Positions 28,261-37,204 are shown, counted from the stretch's first letter. The stretch is 64,000 nucleotides of DNA from Streptomonospora salina (GCF_014204715.1 NZ_JACHLY010000001.1:4300501-4364500), one strand, 5' to 3'. Translations and numbers: made by a program. Notes: generated by a model from the letters alone, not told the origin.

Positions 28261-28299
28261 CAGCGCCGCCGTCTCGCGTGCAGCGGGGCGGCGGCGCTG
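28261..28299 (+). terminator. Hairpin between convergent permease and reductase genes
   Basis: CAGCGCCGCCG (28261-28271) pairs perfectly with 28289-28299. Confidence 0.65.
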
Positions 28300-28350
28300 C
28301 GCGGCCGTTGGGGTGGGCGGAGGCTGGGGACCGGCCGCGGCTGCACCCGG

Positions 28351-28836
28351 TCACGTGTCGGGGCGCAGGGCGATGACGGGGATGCCGTTCTCGGGATCGG
28401 CGCCGAGGCGTTCGTATACGCGGCCGGCGCTGTCGGGCTCGTGGCCCAAGGCCCGGATCAGGCCGGCGGCGGTGCGCGGCCGGCGGTGGGCGTAGCCGGC
28501 CAGGGCGCGGCCGGATTCCCGCGGCGGCAGCAGGACGGCGGTGCCGCGGTAACGCCGGCGCCCCGTCTCTACCAGTACGCGGGGGTCGGCGCGGACGTTT
28601 CGGTACCACTGCGACCTGCCCCCGTATCCGGAGACGGCCAGCACACCGCCGCTGTCCTCGTCGCGGCCGATCACCTCCAGAACCGTCTGGCGGGCGCGGC
28701 CCGTGACTCGGCCGCGGTGGGTGAGCAGCAGGAAGCGGCCTCCCAGCACAGCCCCGAGGCCGAGCCGGTAGATCCAGACGGGCGCCCGGTACAGGGCACG
28801 GCGCAGGGGTGTGCGCGGCGGGTCGGCGAAGGTCAC
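28351..28836 (-). CDS. F420-dependent nitroreductase-type (DDN-like) protein
   Basis: A 161-residue protein of the deazaflavin-dependent nitroreductase family: GRFLLLTHRGRVTGRARQTV matches the conserved L-T-x-G-R-K-S/T-G segment, and GGRSQWYRNVRADPRV matches the phosphate-binding W-Y-x-N segment. Members use reduced F420 for redox chemistry or are close relatives. The GTG start at 28836 gives the family length. It is transcribed away from paaI. Confidence 0.85.
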   Translation of the reverse strand: MTFADPPRTPLRRALYRAPVWIYRLGLGAVLGGRFLLLTHRGRVTGRARQTVLEVIGRDEDSGGVLAVSGYGGRSQWYRNVRADPRVLVETGRRRYRGTAVLLPPRESGRALAGYAHRRPRTAAGLIRALGHEPDSAGRVYERLGADPENGIPVIALRPDT

Positions 28837-28988
28837 GGCTGATGGGCTCCTCGGCGGGTCGCGGGCGGCGCGGCCTCGATTCCACCATCGGCGGGCACCC
28901 GGCGCCCAGCCGCCGCGGCGGGACCGCCCGCGGCGCAGCCGGCCTCTTGACACCGGTCGGGGCGGCGGCTTGAATTGGCCGCGACTAT

Positions 28989-29010
28989 TTACCGTCCATT
29001 CGGTCAGTAA
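28989..29010 (+). promoter_or_regulatory. TetR-type operator upstream of paaI-paaK
   Basis: TTACCGTCC-ATTC-GGTCAGTAA is an imperfect palindrome (seven of nine arm positions match) 16 bases before the paaI start. It resembles operators of TetR-type regulators of phenylacetate genes; no such regulator gene is next to it. Confidence 0.6.
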
Positions 29011-29026
29011 GTGAGGCGGTGGGGCC

Positions 29027-29458
29027 GTGTCGCACCCGTCGGCCGAGGTCGCTGACGCGACCCGCGCCATGCTCGACGCCGATACCGCCTCGGCTTCGCT
29101 CGGCATCGACGTCACTGCGGCGAAAGAGGGCCGCTCCGCGGCCCGGATGCGCGTGACAGAGGCGATGGTCAACGGGCACGGCATCGTGCACGGCGGATTC
29201 CTCTTCATTCTGGCCGACACCGCGTTCGCCGCCGCGTGCAACAGCCACGGCCCCGTCACCGTCGCCGCCGGTGCCGAGATCACGTTCGTCGCCACCGCTC
29301 GCGTCGGCGACGAACTCGCCGCGACCGCCGAGCAGCGCACCCGCTACGGCCGCAACGGCATCTACGACGTCACGGTGCACCGCCTGACCCCGCACGGGCG
29401 GGAGGTCGTCGCCGAGTTCCGCGGCCGCAGCCGCACCGTGGCCGCCCCCGACGACTGA
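29027..29458 (+). CDS. paaI: PaaI-like hydroxyphenylacetyl-CoA thioesterase
   Basis: A 143-residue hotdog-fold thioesterase. NGHGIVHGGFLFILADTAFA is the PaaI signature, with the catalytic Asp in LADTAFA and the HGG turn. In phenylacetate degradation PaaI hydrolyses stalled CoA thioesters and frees CoA. It starts with GTG and ends 12 bases before paaK, in one operon. Confidence 0.9.
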   Translation: MSHPSAEVADATRAMLDADTASASLGIDVTAAKEGRSAARMRVTEAMVNGHGIVHGGFLFILADTAFAAACNSHGPVTVAAGAEITFVATARVGDELAATAEQRTRYGRNGIYDVTVHRLTPHGREVVAEFRGRSRTVAAPDD

Positions 29459-29470
29459 GGAGCCGCCGGC

Positions 29471-30817
29471 ATGACCACCACGCACGGACCGGTGCCGAGC
29501 GCCCGGCGCCCGGGAGCCGCACCGGGGGCCGGCGAGCTGTCGGCGGCCGAGCGCCTCAGCGCCGACGAACTGCGCGGACGACAACTGCAGCGCCTGCGGT
29601 GGACACTGCGCCACGCCTACGACAACGTGCCGCTGTACCGGCGCAAGTTCGACGACGCCGGCGTGCACCCCGACGACTGCCGCACGCTCGACGACATCGC
29701 GAAGTTCCCCTGCACGACCAAGCAGGACCTGCGCGAGGGCTACCCCTTCGGGATGTTCGCCGTCCCGCGCGGCGACGTGCGCCGCATCCACGCCTCCAGC
29801 GGCACCACCGGGAAACCCACCGTGGTCGGCTACACCGAAGTCGACCTGGACGTGTGGGCCGAGACGATGGCCCGCTCCATCCGCGCCGCCGGCGGCCGCC
29901 CCGGCCACACCGTGCACATCTCCTACGGATACGGCCTGTTCACGGGCGGTCTCGGCGCCCACTACGGCGCCGAGAAGCTCGGCTGCACCGTCGTCCCCGC
30001 CTCCGGGGGCATGACGGCCCGGCAGGTGCGGATCATCGACGACTTCCGCCCCGAAGTCGTCATGGTCACCCCGTCCTACATGCTCACGCTGCTCGACGAG
30101 TTCGAGCGCCAGGGCATCGACCCGCGCACCACCTCGCTGACGACCGGCATCTTCGGCGCCGAGCCCTGGACCGAACGGATGCGCCGCGAGATCGAGGAGC
30201 GCGCGGGCATCGACGCGGTCGACGTCTACGGCCTGTCCGAAGTGATGGGGCCCGGTGTCTCCCAGGAGTGCGTCGAGACCAAGGACGGCCTGCACATCTG
30301 GGAGGACCACTTCTATCCCGAGGTCGTCGACCCGGCAGACGGGCGCGTGCTGCCCGACGGCGCCGCGGGCGAACTGCTCTTCACCTCCTTGACCAAGCAG
30401 GCGCTGCCGGTCATCCGGTACCGCACCCGCGACCTCACCGCGCTGCGCCCCGGGACCGCGCGCCCGGCGTTCCGCCGCATGGACCGGGTCACCGGGCGCA
30501 GCGACGACATGATCATCCTGCGCGGCGTCAACGTGTTCCCCACGCAGGTCGAGGAGATCGTGCTCGGTACCGACGGGCTGGCCCCGCATTTCCAGCTGCG
30601 GCTGACCCGCGCGGACCGGGCGGACCACCTCACGGTCCTGGTCGAAGCGCTCGGCACGACCGCGGCCGACCGCCGCGACGCCGCCGCTGCCGAGGTCGCC
30701 CGCCGCGTCAGGGACGGTGTCGGGGTGCGCGTCGGCGTGGAGATCCGCGATCCCGAATCCCTCGAACGCTCGACGGGCAAGGTCCGCCGGGTGATCGACG
30801 AGCGGCCGACGGACTGA
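29471..30817 (+). CDS. paaK: Phenylacetate-CoA ligase PaaK
   Basis: A 448-residue adenylate-forming ligase. The AMP-binding loop is SSGTTGKPTVVGYT, with YGLSEVMGPG and the late Asp/Arg motif YRTRDLTAL and the Lys-containing C-terminus STGKVRRV. It activates phenylacetate to phenylacetyl-CoA. Only the thioesterase and ligase are present here; the ring oxygenase genes paaABCDE are not in this window. Confidence 0.93.
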   Translation: MTTTHGPVPSARRPGAAPGAGELSAAERLSADELRGRQLQRLRWTLRHAYDNVPLYRRKFDDAGVHPDDCRTLDDIAKFPCTTKQDLREGYPFGMFAVPRGDVRRIHASSGTTGKPTVVGYTEVDLDVWAETMARSIRAAGGRPGHTVHISYGYGLFTGGLGAHYGAEKLGCTVVPASGGMTARQVRIIDDFRPEVVMVTPSYMLTLLDEFERQGIDPRTTSLTTGIFGAEPWTERMRREIEERAGIDAVDVYGLSEVMGPGVSQECVETKDGLHIWEDHFYPEVVDPADGRVLPDGAAGELLFTSLTKQALPVIRYRTRDLTALRPGTARPAFRRMDRVTGRSDDMIILRGVNVFPTQVEEIVLGTDGLAPHFQLRLTRADRADHLTVLVEALGTTAADRRDAAAAEVARRVRDGVGVRVGVEIRDPESLERSTGKVRRVIDERPTD

Positions 30818-31086
30818 CCGGCCCCGCGGGGCGCTCCCGGAGGGCCCGGTTCCGCACGCGTGGGGCGGCATGCGCCGCCGGCGGCCCGCCGGCGCGGTGG
30901 CCGAGCGCACGAGGCGGTCCCCGGGCACCGGCGCCGGCCCGTGCGCCGGAGTGAGCCCGGGAGTGCGGGGCAGGTGCCGTCGGCGTGCGGCCGCGACGCC
31001 GGTGCCGCGACTGATGCGGCCGGCAGCGGCTCCTGTGCCGCTCTCCCCGTAATGTTCTCCGCCGGGAGTGAACCGGAGGCGGTCCG

Positions 31087-31647
31087 GTGTGCTACGTACA
31101 GGGCGTGGACCCCGAACAGCAGCTGCTCGCCCAGGTCGCCTCGGGAGACGAGGGAGGACTGCGCGAGCTGTATCACCGGCATTCCGCAGCCATGCTCCGG
31201 CTGCTGGGGCGGTTGACGTCGGACGCAGGGACCGCCGAGGAGATCCTGCAGGAGGCGTGGCTGGCGGTGTGGCGGTCGGCGGGCTCTTACCGGGCGTCGG
31301 CCTCGGTGCGCGCCTGGCTGCTCGGCATCGCACGGCGGCAGGCGCACAACCGGCTGCGCCGCGCCGCCGCACCAGCGGTGGACATCGACGCGGCGCCCGA
31401 ACCCGCCGACCGCACCGCCGACGTGGAGAGCCGGGTGCTGGCGTCGGCCGGCCACGAGGCGATCCTCGCGGCCATCGCCCGGCTGCCGGAGGCGCACCGC
31501 GACGTCGTGGTGCTGGCCCTGGTCGAGGAGTTGCCCTATGCCGACATCGCCGAGGTGCTGCGTGTGCCGGTGGGCACCGTGAAGAGCCGCATGTCCACGG
31601 CGCGCAGGACGCTGTCGGCGGAGCTGTCGCGAGAGCGGGTGAACTGA
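31087..31647 (+). CDS. ECF-type RNA polymerase sigma factor
   Basis: A 186-residue sigma-70 family protein with region 2 (LRELYHRHSAAMLRLLGRLT, EILQEAWLAVW) and region 4 (LPEAHRDVVVLALVEELPYA, DIAEVLRVPVGTVKSRM). GTG 31087 with GGAGG is chosen; GTG 31105 would remove six residues. The anti-sigma gene follows by one base, a typical ECF pair. Confidence 0.93.
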   Translation: MCYVQGVDPEQQLLAQVASGDEGGLRELYHRHSAAMLRLLGRLTSDAGTAEEILQEAWLAVWRSAGSYRASASVRAWLLGIARRQAHNRLRRAAAPAVDIDAAPEPADRTADVESRVLASAGHEAILAAIARLPEAHRDVVVLALVEELPYADIAEVLRVPVGTVKSRMSTARRTLSAELSRERVN

Positions 31648-31648
31648 C

Positions 31649-32536
31649 ATGGACCATCTGGACGAGGAGGCGCTGACGCGGGCCGGTGCTCGGGAGCGTG
31701 CGGCCCTGCCCGCGGCCGAGGCCGCCCATCTGGACGCGTGCACGCCGTGCCGGAGGCGGGCCGCGGGGGATGCGCGGCTCGCGGAGGCCCTGCGTGCGGC
31801 GGAACCGGCCCCGGCCGTCCCGCCGTTCGACGCGTTGGTCGCCCCGCACCTGGACGCGCCGCCCGAACCGGTGCCGGTGCCCGCGGTGGGAGCGGGCCGC
31901 GCGTGCCGCCTGACCCTCGCGGTCGCGCTGCGCCAGGTCGGCTTCGTGCCGCGGGTGCTGTGGGCGGCGACCCTGGGCGGGTTCGCGGTGCTGGCCGCCG
32001 CGGTGGTCCTGCTGCCGCGCAGCGGTGAGGTCGTCGCGGCCTACCTCGGCCCCGTCAGCGTGGGGTTGGTGACGCTCGGTGCGGTGGCCGTGTGCGACCC
32101 CAAGCGCGATCCGCGCCGACCGGAGCTGTTCGCGACGGCGGTGCCCCCCGTCGCCGTGTGGCTGGCCCGGCTGACGGTGGTGCTGGGCGCGCTGCTGCTC
32201 AGCGGGTCGGCGGTTTCGGTCCTGGCGGCCGCGCTCCCGGGAAGCGGCGCCCAGGCGGGGCCGCTGATCGGGTCGTGGCTGGCGCCGGCGCTGCTGGGCG
32301 CCGGGCTCACCGCGTTCGGCGCCGTGTGGCGGTCCCCGGGCCTGGGGACGGCGCTGGGGGCGGTGTCGTGGGGGGTGTCCGTCGTCGCGATCCGGGGCGA
32401 CCTGTTCGGCACCGCGGCGGGCGCGGCGGTCGCCGCCGTGTGGGACTACGACGGCGTACTGGTGGCCGTGGCGGGGACCGCTCTGGCCGCGGCCGCCCGG
32501 CTCGCGACCCGGCCGGCCCAGCACCCGAGCGGCTGA
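31649..32536 (+). CDS. Zinc-finger anti-sigma factor with membrane spans
   Basis: A 295-residue protein with the N-terminal zinc anti-sigma motif AHLDACTPCRR (His-x3-Cys-x2-Cys, residues 27-34) and five or six hydrophobic spans further on. It should hold the ECF sigma factor at the membrane and release it on a signal. It is one base from the sigma gene and 16 bases before the interrupted ABC ATPase gene. Confidence 0.88.
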   Translation: MDHLDEEALTRAGARERAALPAAEAAHLDACTPCRRRAAGDARLAEALRAAEPAPAVPPFDALVAPHLDAPPEPVPVPAVGAGRACRLTLAVALRQVGFVPRVLWAATLGGFAVLAAAVVLLPRSGEVVAAYLGPVSVGLVTLGAVAVCDPKRDPRRPELFATAVPPVAVWLARLTVVLGALLLSGSAVSVLAAALPGSGAQAGPLIGSWLAPALLGAGLTAFGAVWRSPGLGTALGAVSWGVSVVAIRGDLFGTAAGAAVAAVWDYDGVLVAVAGTALAAAARLATRPAQHPSG

Positions 32537-32552
32537 GGCCGAGAAGGTGTCG

Positions 32553-32693
32553 ATGCGCATATCCGCCCGGAACCTGGCCTACCGGTACGGGCGGACGCCC
32601 GCCCTCACCGGGATCGGCCTCGACATCGGCGGCGGCGTGTTCGGGCTGCTGGGCCCCAAGGGGACGCATTTATTATACGCAATAGCGCTTTAG
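32553..32693 (+). pseudogene. ABC transporter ATPase, 5' fragment cut by the prophage
   Basis: The frame reads MRISARNLAYRYGRTPALTG and reaches FGLLGPKG, the start of a Walker A motif, where homology stops; it then runs into phage sequence and ends after 46 residues. The rest of the ATPase (GAGKT, Walker B) is not in the window. The gene would have been the third of the sigma-anti-sigma-ABC operon. Confidence 0.85.
32655..32670. other. Left attachment junction (attL) of the prophage
   Basis: GGCCCCAAGGGG-ACGCATT marks the switch from the GC-rich ABC gene to AT-rich phage DNA (ATTTATTATACGCAA). The crossover lies near 32661. The matching right junction is not visible. Confidence 0.6.
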
Positions 32694-32920
32694 CTGGGGT
32701 TTTGAGCACTTCACCGCACCGGAGCTGCGCTGGTTGGACCGGGCGACGCCCCCTGCGGAGCGGCTGATGGCGTACTCCGATGGAAGACGGGTTGAAGCGG
32801 CACTGTGAGCTGGGTAAACGAATCCGGCGCACAGAGTAAACGAGGCATCTGCGGGGGCGCCTGGAGGCTTCGCTAGCGTCGATCTTGGTAAACAGCGATT
32901 GCGTAGCCAAGGGGGATCTG

Positions 32921-33232
32921 GTGATTGGGGCCAGGGCCGAACTGAATGACCTGCTGGACCAGGCGGCGGAGATGGGCGAGTACGTGCTCGAATGCCGCGA
33001 CGTCGGGCACATCTGGAAGGATTGGACCGTCGCGCGGCTTCGACACGGGTTCGAGCAGACGATGCGGTGCTCCCAGTGCGGCACCGAACGCGTCCGGTTC
33101 ATCGACCCTGAGGGCTACATCGACAGCTCCCATTACCGGTACCCGGACGGCTACCTCGTTCACGGACTCGGGCGGTTGACCGTGGACCACCGCGCGGCAC
33201 TGCGACTGGAATTACTCCAGCGGTCAGCGTGA
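32921..33232 (+). CDS. Small zinc-ribbon phage protein
   Basis: GTG 32921 with GGGGGAT upstream gives 103 residues. CRDVGHIWKDW near the start and MRCSQCGTERVRFID in the middle offer Cys, His and a Cys-x2-Cys pair for zinc. It lies alone on the plus strand between the attachment site and the lysis gene. Function unknown; a DNA- or protein-binding adaptor is possible. Confidence 0.7.
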   Translation: MIGARAELNDLLDQAAEMGEYVLECRDVGHIWKDWTVARLRHGFEQTMRCSQCGTERVRFIDPEGYIDSSHYRYPDGYLVHGLGRLTVDHRAALRLELLQRSA

Positions 33233-33299
33233 GGCATGAAGAAGGGCCCCGACCGGAGCGCAAGGCTCACGGCCGGGGCCGACATCTACCTGTCCGGGG

Positions 33300-34274
33300 C
33301 TACAGCTCCCACGCTTGGATGCGTGCCTGTCCGCCGGTGACGCGCGGGCGGACGTCCTCGCCGCCGAAGTGGACGACTTCGAGGCGCAGCTTATGCCCCT
33401 TTCCGACGAAGCCGCAGAACGTGGCCTTCGGGTACGCGTTGCCGTTGGTGCCCTCGTACTCCTGCGGAAAGTAGCGCTCGGACTCGGCGTATTCGCCGTC
33501 GCGCTTGGTCACCTCGACGGCGCGGATCTGGCCTTCAGCACCCTTGGGAAGCCCTTCGATGCGAAGGCTGACCTCGCCCTGGAAGTAGGTAGGGCCGGTG
33601 ACCAGACTGGGATAGTCGCCGTCGGCGTGATGCCCCTCGCAGCCGCCGGAGTTGTTCTTGTCGAAGTAGATCTGCTGCCACTCATGAGAGCGCAGCTCTT
33701 CCTGACGGGAGTCGCGGGTCTTTCCGACGGAGATGTAGGTGGGCACGTCGTCCTCCTTGTCGATGGTGCCGGGCGGTTGCGAGAAGACCCCGTCACGCAC
33801 GAACGCATACGCGGCGTCGCCGGGGCAGTCGGTGGAGTTGAAGTCGCGGTGTCCGAAGACGGCGCCGGCAATGGAAGATTCGGGCTCCATGAGCCACTGG
33901 CGCAGCTCGCGAACGGCGTTGATCTGCGCGGCGGTGAGCTCGTCGTTGGGGCCGGTCGCCAGCGTCACCGAGTAGTGCGAATCGTTCGCGCCGCGTTGGG
34001 CTGCCTGCTGCTTGAACAGGCCGCGCCCCTCGATGACGAACCCATGGGCGCAGCAGAACCAGGAGTAGCCGACATCGACCCAGCCGTTGCCGTTGACGTG
34101 GTAGTCGCGGCAGCCGTTCCAGTAGTCAAGGCACGCGGCGTGGTCCTTGTCGGCGAGCCCTTGATCGTAGCTGTCGTAATGGACGACGAGCCCCTGCTTG
34201 GGGTCGGCGCCGTCGGCGGGCGACGGCCCCCACCCGAGTTCCGAGCGCCAGACGAGGCGCGTTGGCCGTGACAA
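33300..34274 (-). CDS. Phage endolysin, N-acetylmuramoyl-L-alanine amidase
   Basis: A 324-residue lysin. The N-terminal amidase_2/PGRP domain (about residues 1-160) has zinc ligands in LVVHYDSYDQ and GHRDFNSTDCPGD. The rest is a beta-rich C-terminal region, perhaps for cell-wall binding. A TTG start follows GAGGAGGT, giving an unusual but well-supported start. It is the last gene of the late operon. Confidence 0.85.
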   Translation of the reverse strand: MSRPTRLVWRSELGWGPSPADGADPKQGLVVHYDSYDQGLADKDHAACLDYWNGCRDYHVNGNGWVDVGYSWFCCAHGFVIEGRGLFKQQAAQRGANDSHYSVTLATGPNDELTAAQINAVRELRQWLMEPESSIAGAVFGHRDFNSTDCPGDAAYAFVRDGVFSQPPGTIDKEDDVPTYISVGKTRDSRQEELRSHEWQQIYFDKNNSGGCEGHHADGDYPSLVTGPTYFQGEVSLRIEGLPKGAEGQIRAVEVTKRDGEYAESERYFPQEYEGTNGNAYPKATFCGFVGKGHKLRLEVVHFGGEDVRPRVTGGQARIQAWEL

Positions 34275-34334
34275 TGAAACCTCCTCAAGGCATGGAAGAG
34301 GACCCGCGCGGCGGGTCGGTTGGTAGTGCGGGAT

Positions 34335-34568
34335 CTATGTGGAGCGGTCGGGCGGCCGATCGGGCGTCTCGTCGTCCGGATTCTTGAGGTCGTCAAGCCA
34401 GCGCTGCGCTTCGGCGGTCCCGGCGTCTTCACGCTCGGGCGCCTCGGGCGCCTCGGGCGCAGCTCCGCGCTGATCGAGCCAGGTCCGCAGCTTCTTGAGG
34501 AGCTGGACTCCGGCGAGGTAGATGACCGCAGCCAGCAGCGCGATCAGCTCGCGGCGCAGGTCATCCAC
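34335..34568 (-). CDS. Small membrane protein, holin candidate
   Basis: A 77-residue protein starting at GTG 34568 after AGGAGG. One hydrophobic span (LIALLAAVIYLAGVQLL) is followed by a charged helical tail rich in Glu and Pro. The position just upstream of the endolysin and the layout of one span plus a charged tail suit a holin or spanin-like role. Confidence 0.7.
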   Translation of the reverse strand: MDDLRRELIALLAAVIYLAGVQLLKKLRTWLDQRGAAPEAPEAPEREDAGTAEAQRWLDDLKNPDDETPDRPPDRST

Positions 34569-34935
34569 GAACGGCCTCCTGGGCTTCGCGATGGCGGGTC
34601 TCGCGGAGGTAAGCGGCGGTGGCCAGAGGGATCTGCGTGACGAACAGCAGCAGGAACCCGGCCTGTCCCCAGATGTCGAGCGGCGAGTGGTAGGCGACAT
34701 AGAGGACGCCGACGACGACCGAGTACACGCCGACACCCAGGATCGTGCGAATCGGGGGCGGCCAGCCGAGTAATGCTGCCGACGTGCACCCTCCGGCGAG
34801 CACGACCCCCACGGCGACGAGCCCGATCTGGACGGGCAGGGTGATGGCCGCGCCGAGCCCGGATCCGGCGAAGATGAAAGCGATGGCCAGGCTGTAGAGC
34901 GCATGGCCGATCAGGCGTATTGAGGCGGGTTCCAT
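34561..34935 (-). CDS. Four-span membrane protein, holin candidate
   Basis: A 124-residue protein with about four spans (LYSLAIAFIFAGSGLGAAIT, IGLVAVGVVLAGGCTSAALL, TILGVGVYSVVVGVLYVAY and AGFLLLFVTQIPLATAAYL). It overlaps the next small membrane gene by eight bases and lies just before the endolysin. Phage genes of this type often encode holins, but membrane-topology evidence alone does not settle it. Confidence 0.7.
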   Translation of the reverse strand: MEPASIRLIGHALYSLAIAFIFAGSGLGAAITLPVQIGLVAVGVVLAGGCTSAALLGWPPPIRTILGVGVYSVVVGVLYVAYHSPLDIWGQAGFLLLFVTQIPLATAAYLRETRHREAQEAVRG

Positions 34936-34979
34936 CGAGGGACCTCCAGACAGTGACGCCCCCGGACCGGTGCCGGGGG

Positions 34980-35192
34980 TCAGGTGGTGGCGACGCGTCG
35001 GACGGTGCCGCTGGCGTCGCGGTAGCGGAGTTGGGAGCCGACGATCCACAGGTTGCAGACCGAATCGGCGGGCGGGTCCTCGCCGAGCACCGGGACTGCG
35101 AACGTGCGGCGCTCCAAGGCGGCGACGCGCCGCTCCAGGGCACGTTCGTTGGTAATCGCGCGATGCTGCGGGGACAGGTTGGAGCGCGGCAC
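34980..35192 (-). CDS. Small tail-associated protein, unknown
   Basis: A 70-residue protein starting at GTG 35192, preceded by GGAGG and two bases from the upstream stop. The first half is a coiled-coil-like helix (ERALERRVAALERRTFAV); the second half ends in a beta segment (GSQLRYRDASGTVRRV). It lies among tail genes. Function unknown. Confidence 0.6.
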   Translation of the reverse strand: MPRSNLSPQHRAITNERALERRVAALERRTFAVPVLGEDPPADSVCNLWIVGSQLRYRDASGTVRRVATT

Positions 35193-35194
35193 CG

Positions 35195-36304
35195 TCAGCC
35201 TCCGGGCGGTTGGTCGTCGGCGAGGTCGAGCGTGAGCGTGGCCTTGGCGACCTCTTCGCGCGTGGTGTCGTGGATGGTGCGCTCGGTGACGCGCACTCCC
35301 GAGCGGTCCACGTCGAGCCAGTCGTCGCGCAATACCAGACGGCACCGGTCGCCCACGCCGTAGGAGTCCAGCGGCGGCGAGTCCGCGGTGACGTCGATCT
35401 GCACCGTGGTCGGTGAGACGGCCGAGGCCAGCCGCTCGGCGCGCGCGTGCTCGGCCAGCGTGGCGCGCTTGGCGACGCCGGAGAACGTCTCGGCCTTCTC
35501 CCGCAGCAGGACATGCCCCTCGGCCAGACCGGGGGCGGCATCCACGGCCATCAGCGCATCCGGCGGAGGCGGATCGTCGGCGAGCGCCCACATGCGGGTG
35601 ATGCGCTCGGCGGCGCTGTCGTCCCAGTCGTAGGCCAGGATGTTCCCGCCGCTGGGAGCGGCCTCGAACCGCAGTGGCACCGCCGATCGGCGCCGTTCGG
35701 GAAACCACAACTCCAGCACCCATTCGGGAGCGCCCGCGTCATAGCGGGCGGAGACGTCCCAGTCGAACCCGTTCTCGCGCTCGGCCATGGTTCCGATGGC
35801 CTCGGCGACTTCGGTGAACTTCTGGGCCTCCACGGTCAGGTCCCGGCGCACCCCTGAGGTCTGTGAACCGACGCGGACAGGCGGGCACCCTGGCTCGCTC
35901 GCGGCGAATGCGATCAGGTCTTGAACGATGCGGAATTGGTCGGCGTCGCTCCACCTCCAGGCCACATGTTCGGAACCGCTCATCTTGCGGATGAGGCGGC
36001 TCTTCAGCCATGCCTTCGCGTGGGCGGCGGTCAGCGTGATCGCGCGCTCTTTGGGTGACCAGGGGCGGGCGACGACGATGCCGTGCCAGGCGACTCGGTT
36101 GGCTTCATCGAGCACGTACAAACACGCGCGGTCGGGCAGAGTCGCGTCCGCGATGGCGTCGCGGTTGTCCGGCGTGATGGCGATGGAACCGGTCAGACTG
36201 CCCGGTTCGGTCAGCGCCTGGGACCACTGGGCACCGGAGAGCGGAAGCCCGTCGCCGTACATCGGCCGGCCGGTGAGGACATCGTGGACGCGGTAGCGCC
36301 ACAT
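35195..36304 (-). CDS. Tail-tip protein (Gp37-like minor tail protein)
   Basis: A 369-residue protein: an N-terminal jelly-like region (MWRYRVHDVLTGRPMYGDGL), a hub region with YDWDDSAAERITRMWALAD, and a C-terminal region ending in DRCRLVLRDDWLDVDRSGVR. This is the layout of tail-tip hub proteins of actinophages that follow the distal tail gene. It is overlapped on both sides, as in a tail operon. Confidence 0.75.
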   Translation of the reverse strand: MWRYRVHDVLTGRPMYGDGLPLSGAQWSQALTEPGSLTGSIAITPDNRDAIADATLPDRACLYVLDEANRVAWHGIVVARPWSPKERAITLTAAHAKAWLKSRLIRKMSGSEHVAWRWSDADQFRIVQDLIAFAASEPGCPPVRVGSQTSGVRRDLTVEAQKFTEVAEAIGTMAERENGFDWDVSARYDAGAPEWVLELWFPERRRSAVPLRFEAAPSGGNILAYDWDDSAAERITRMWALADDPPPPDALMAVDAAPGLAEGHVLLREKAETFSGVAKRATLAEHARAERLASAVSPTTVQIDVTADSPPLDSYGVGDRCRLVLRDDWLDVDRSGVRVTERTIHDTTREEVAKATLTLDLADDQPPGG

Positions 36305-37191
36305 CAGTCCAGCCACCAGAACACGCCGTCGAAGCCGATCCACACCGGTTGGTAGTCATGCGACCAGCGGTAGGCGCGGATGGTGCCATCGGCCTGGATC
36401 TCACCGCGCAGGCCGTGACCGCCCCGGTTCGGGTCGCCCTCGTGCCCGTAGTAGATAGAACCGGCCAAGAAGCCATAGGTGATCCGCTGCGGCGCCAGTT
36501 CGGGCGGCATCCGCGCGAGCACGCTGCCGGAGAGTTGGGCGTCGGTGAACTGGGCACCGTTGGTGCGCCCCATTTGGCCGGACAGCCAGACTCGGCCGTC
36601 GCGCACCCGGTAGGAGGGCGGCCGCCCGTTGTAGGTCTCATAGCCTGGCTCCAGGCTGAAGAGCTTCCATCCGCCGTCGTGCGGCAGGAGCGCACGCTCG
36701 ATGTTGGCCGGAGCGATAGTTGCGTCGCCGGGGTCGACGCGCACGTTGGCCACACGCGTCCACGCCCCGGGCTCCGTCATGGCGCTGATCTCGGCGTCGG
36801 AGGGCGCGACGGGGGTCGTGGAGGCTACGCCTTCCACGATCAGCCATGTCGGCCCCTGCGTTTCGACCTCGCCGTACTGAGCGTCGGCCACCGACAGCAC
36901 CAGCGCGTCTACGCGCGGCTGAGCGGCCGGGGCCGGCCAGGACTGCACCTCCGGCTCTGCCGACCACACGAAATAGGAGCCCTGGAGCGTAGCGGCGTTG
37001 CCATCCAGCACCGCTATACCGGGGCCGATCTCCACCGCGATCCCGATCTCCTGCTGCACGGGGGCGACGGGAAACTGCCAGCCGACACCGATCCCGCCGT
37101 CACCGGGCAGCACAGCCGCGACCAGGTTGCGCACGTCTTCGATGGTGGTCGTGTACTGGTTGGTGCCGAGCGCGGCGACACTGAGCGCCAT
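36304..37191 (-). CDS. Minor tail or receptor-binding protein
   Basis: A 295-residue beta-rich protein. The first part has IGIAVEIGPGIAVLDGNAAT and the middle VWLSGQMGRTN with a GRVWLSG pattern typical of phage fibre beta domains; the end is WSHDYQPVWIGFDGVFWWLD. Position between distal tail protein and hub points to a tail-tip or receptor-binding part. Confidence 0.7.
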   Translation of the reverse strand: MALSVAALGTNQYTTTIEDVRNLVAAVLPGDGGIGVGWQFPVAPVQQEIGIAVEIGPGIAVLDGNAATLQGSYFVWSAEPEVQSWPAPAAQPRVDALVLSVADAQYGEVETQGPTWLIVEGVASTTPVAPSDAEISAMTEPGAWTRVANVRVDPGDATIAPANIERALLPHDGGWKLFSLEPGYETYNGRPPSYRVRDGRVWLSGQMGRTNGAQFTDAQLSGSVLARMPPELAPQRITYGFLAGSIYYGHEGDPNRGGHGLRGEIQADGTIRAYRWSHDYQPVWIGFDGVFWWLD

Positions 37192-37204
37192 CACAGACTC
37201 CTCA

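Noticed and set aside
28985-32560. 1191-residue minus-strand frame across paaI, paaK and the sigma factor genes
   Set aside because: It covers well-recognised genes on the other strand; third-position GC bias keeps it open.
33315-34271. 318-residue plus-strand frame opposite the endolysin
   Set aside because: The minus-strand amidase has clear zinc-ligand motifs and a ribosome-binding site; the plus frame has none.
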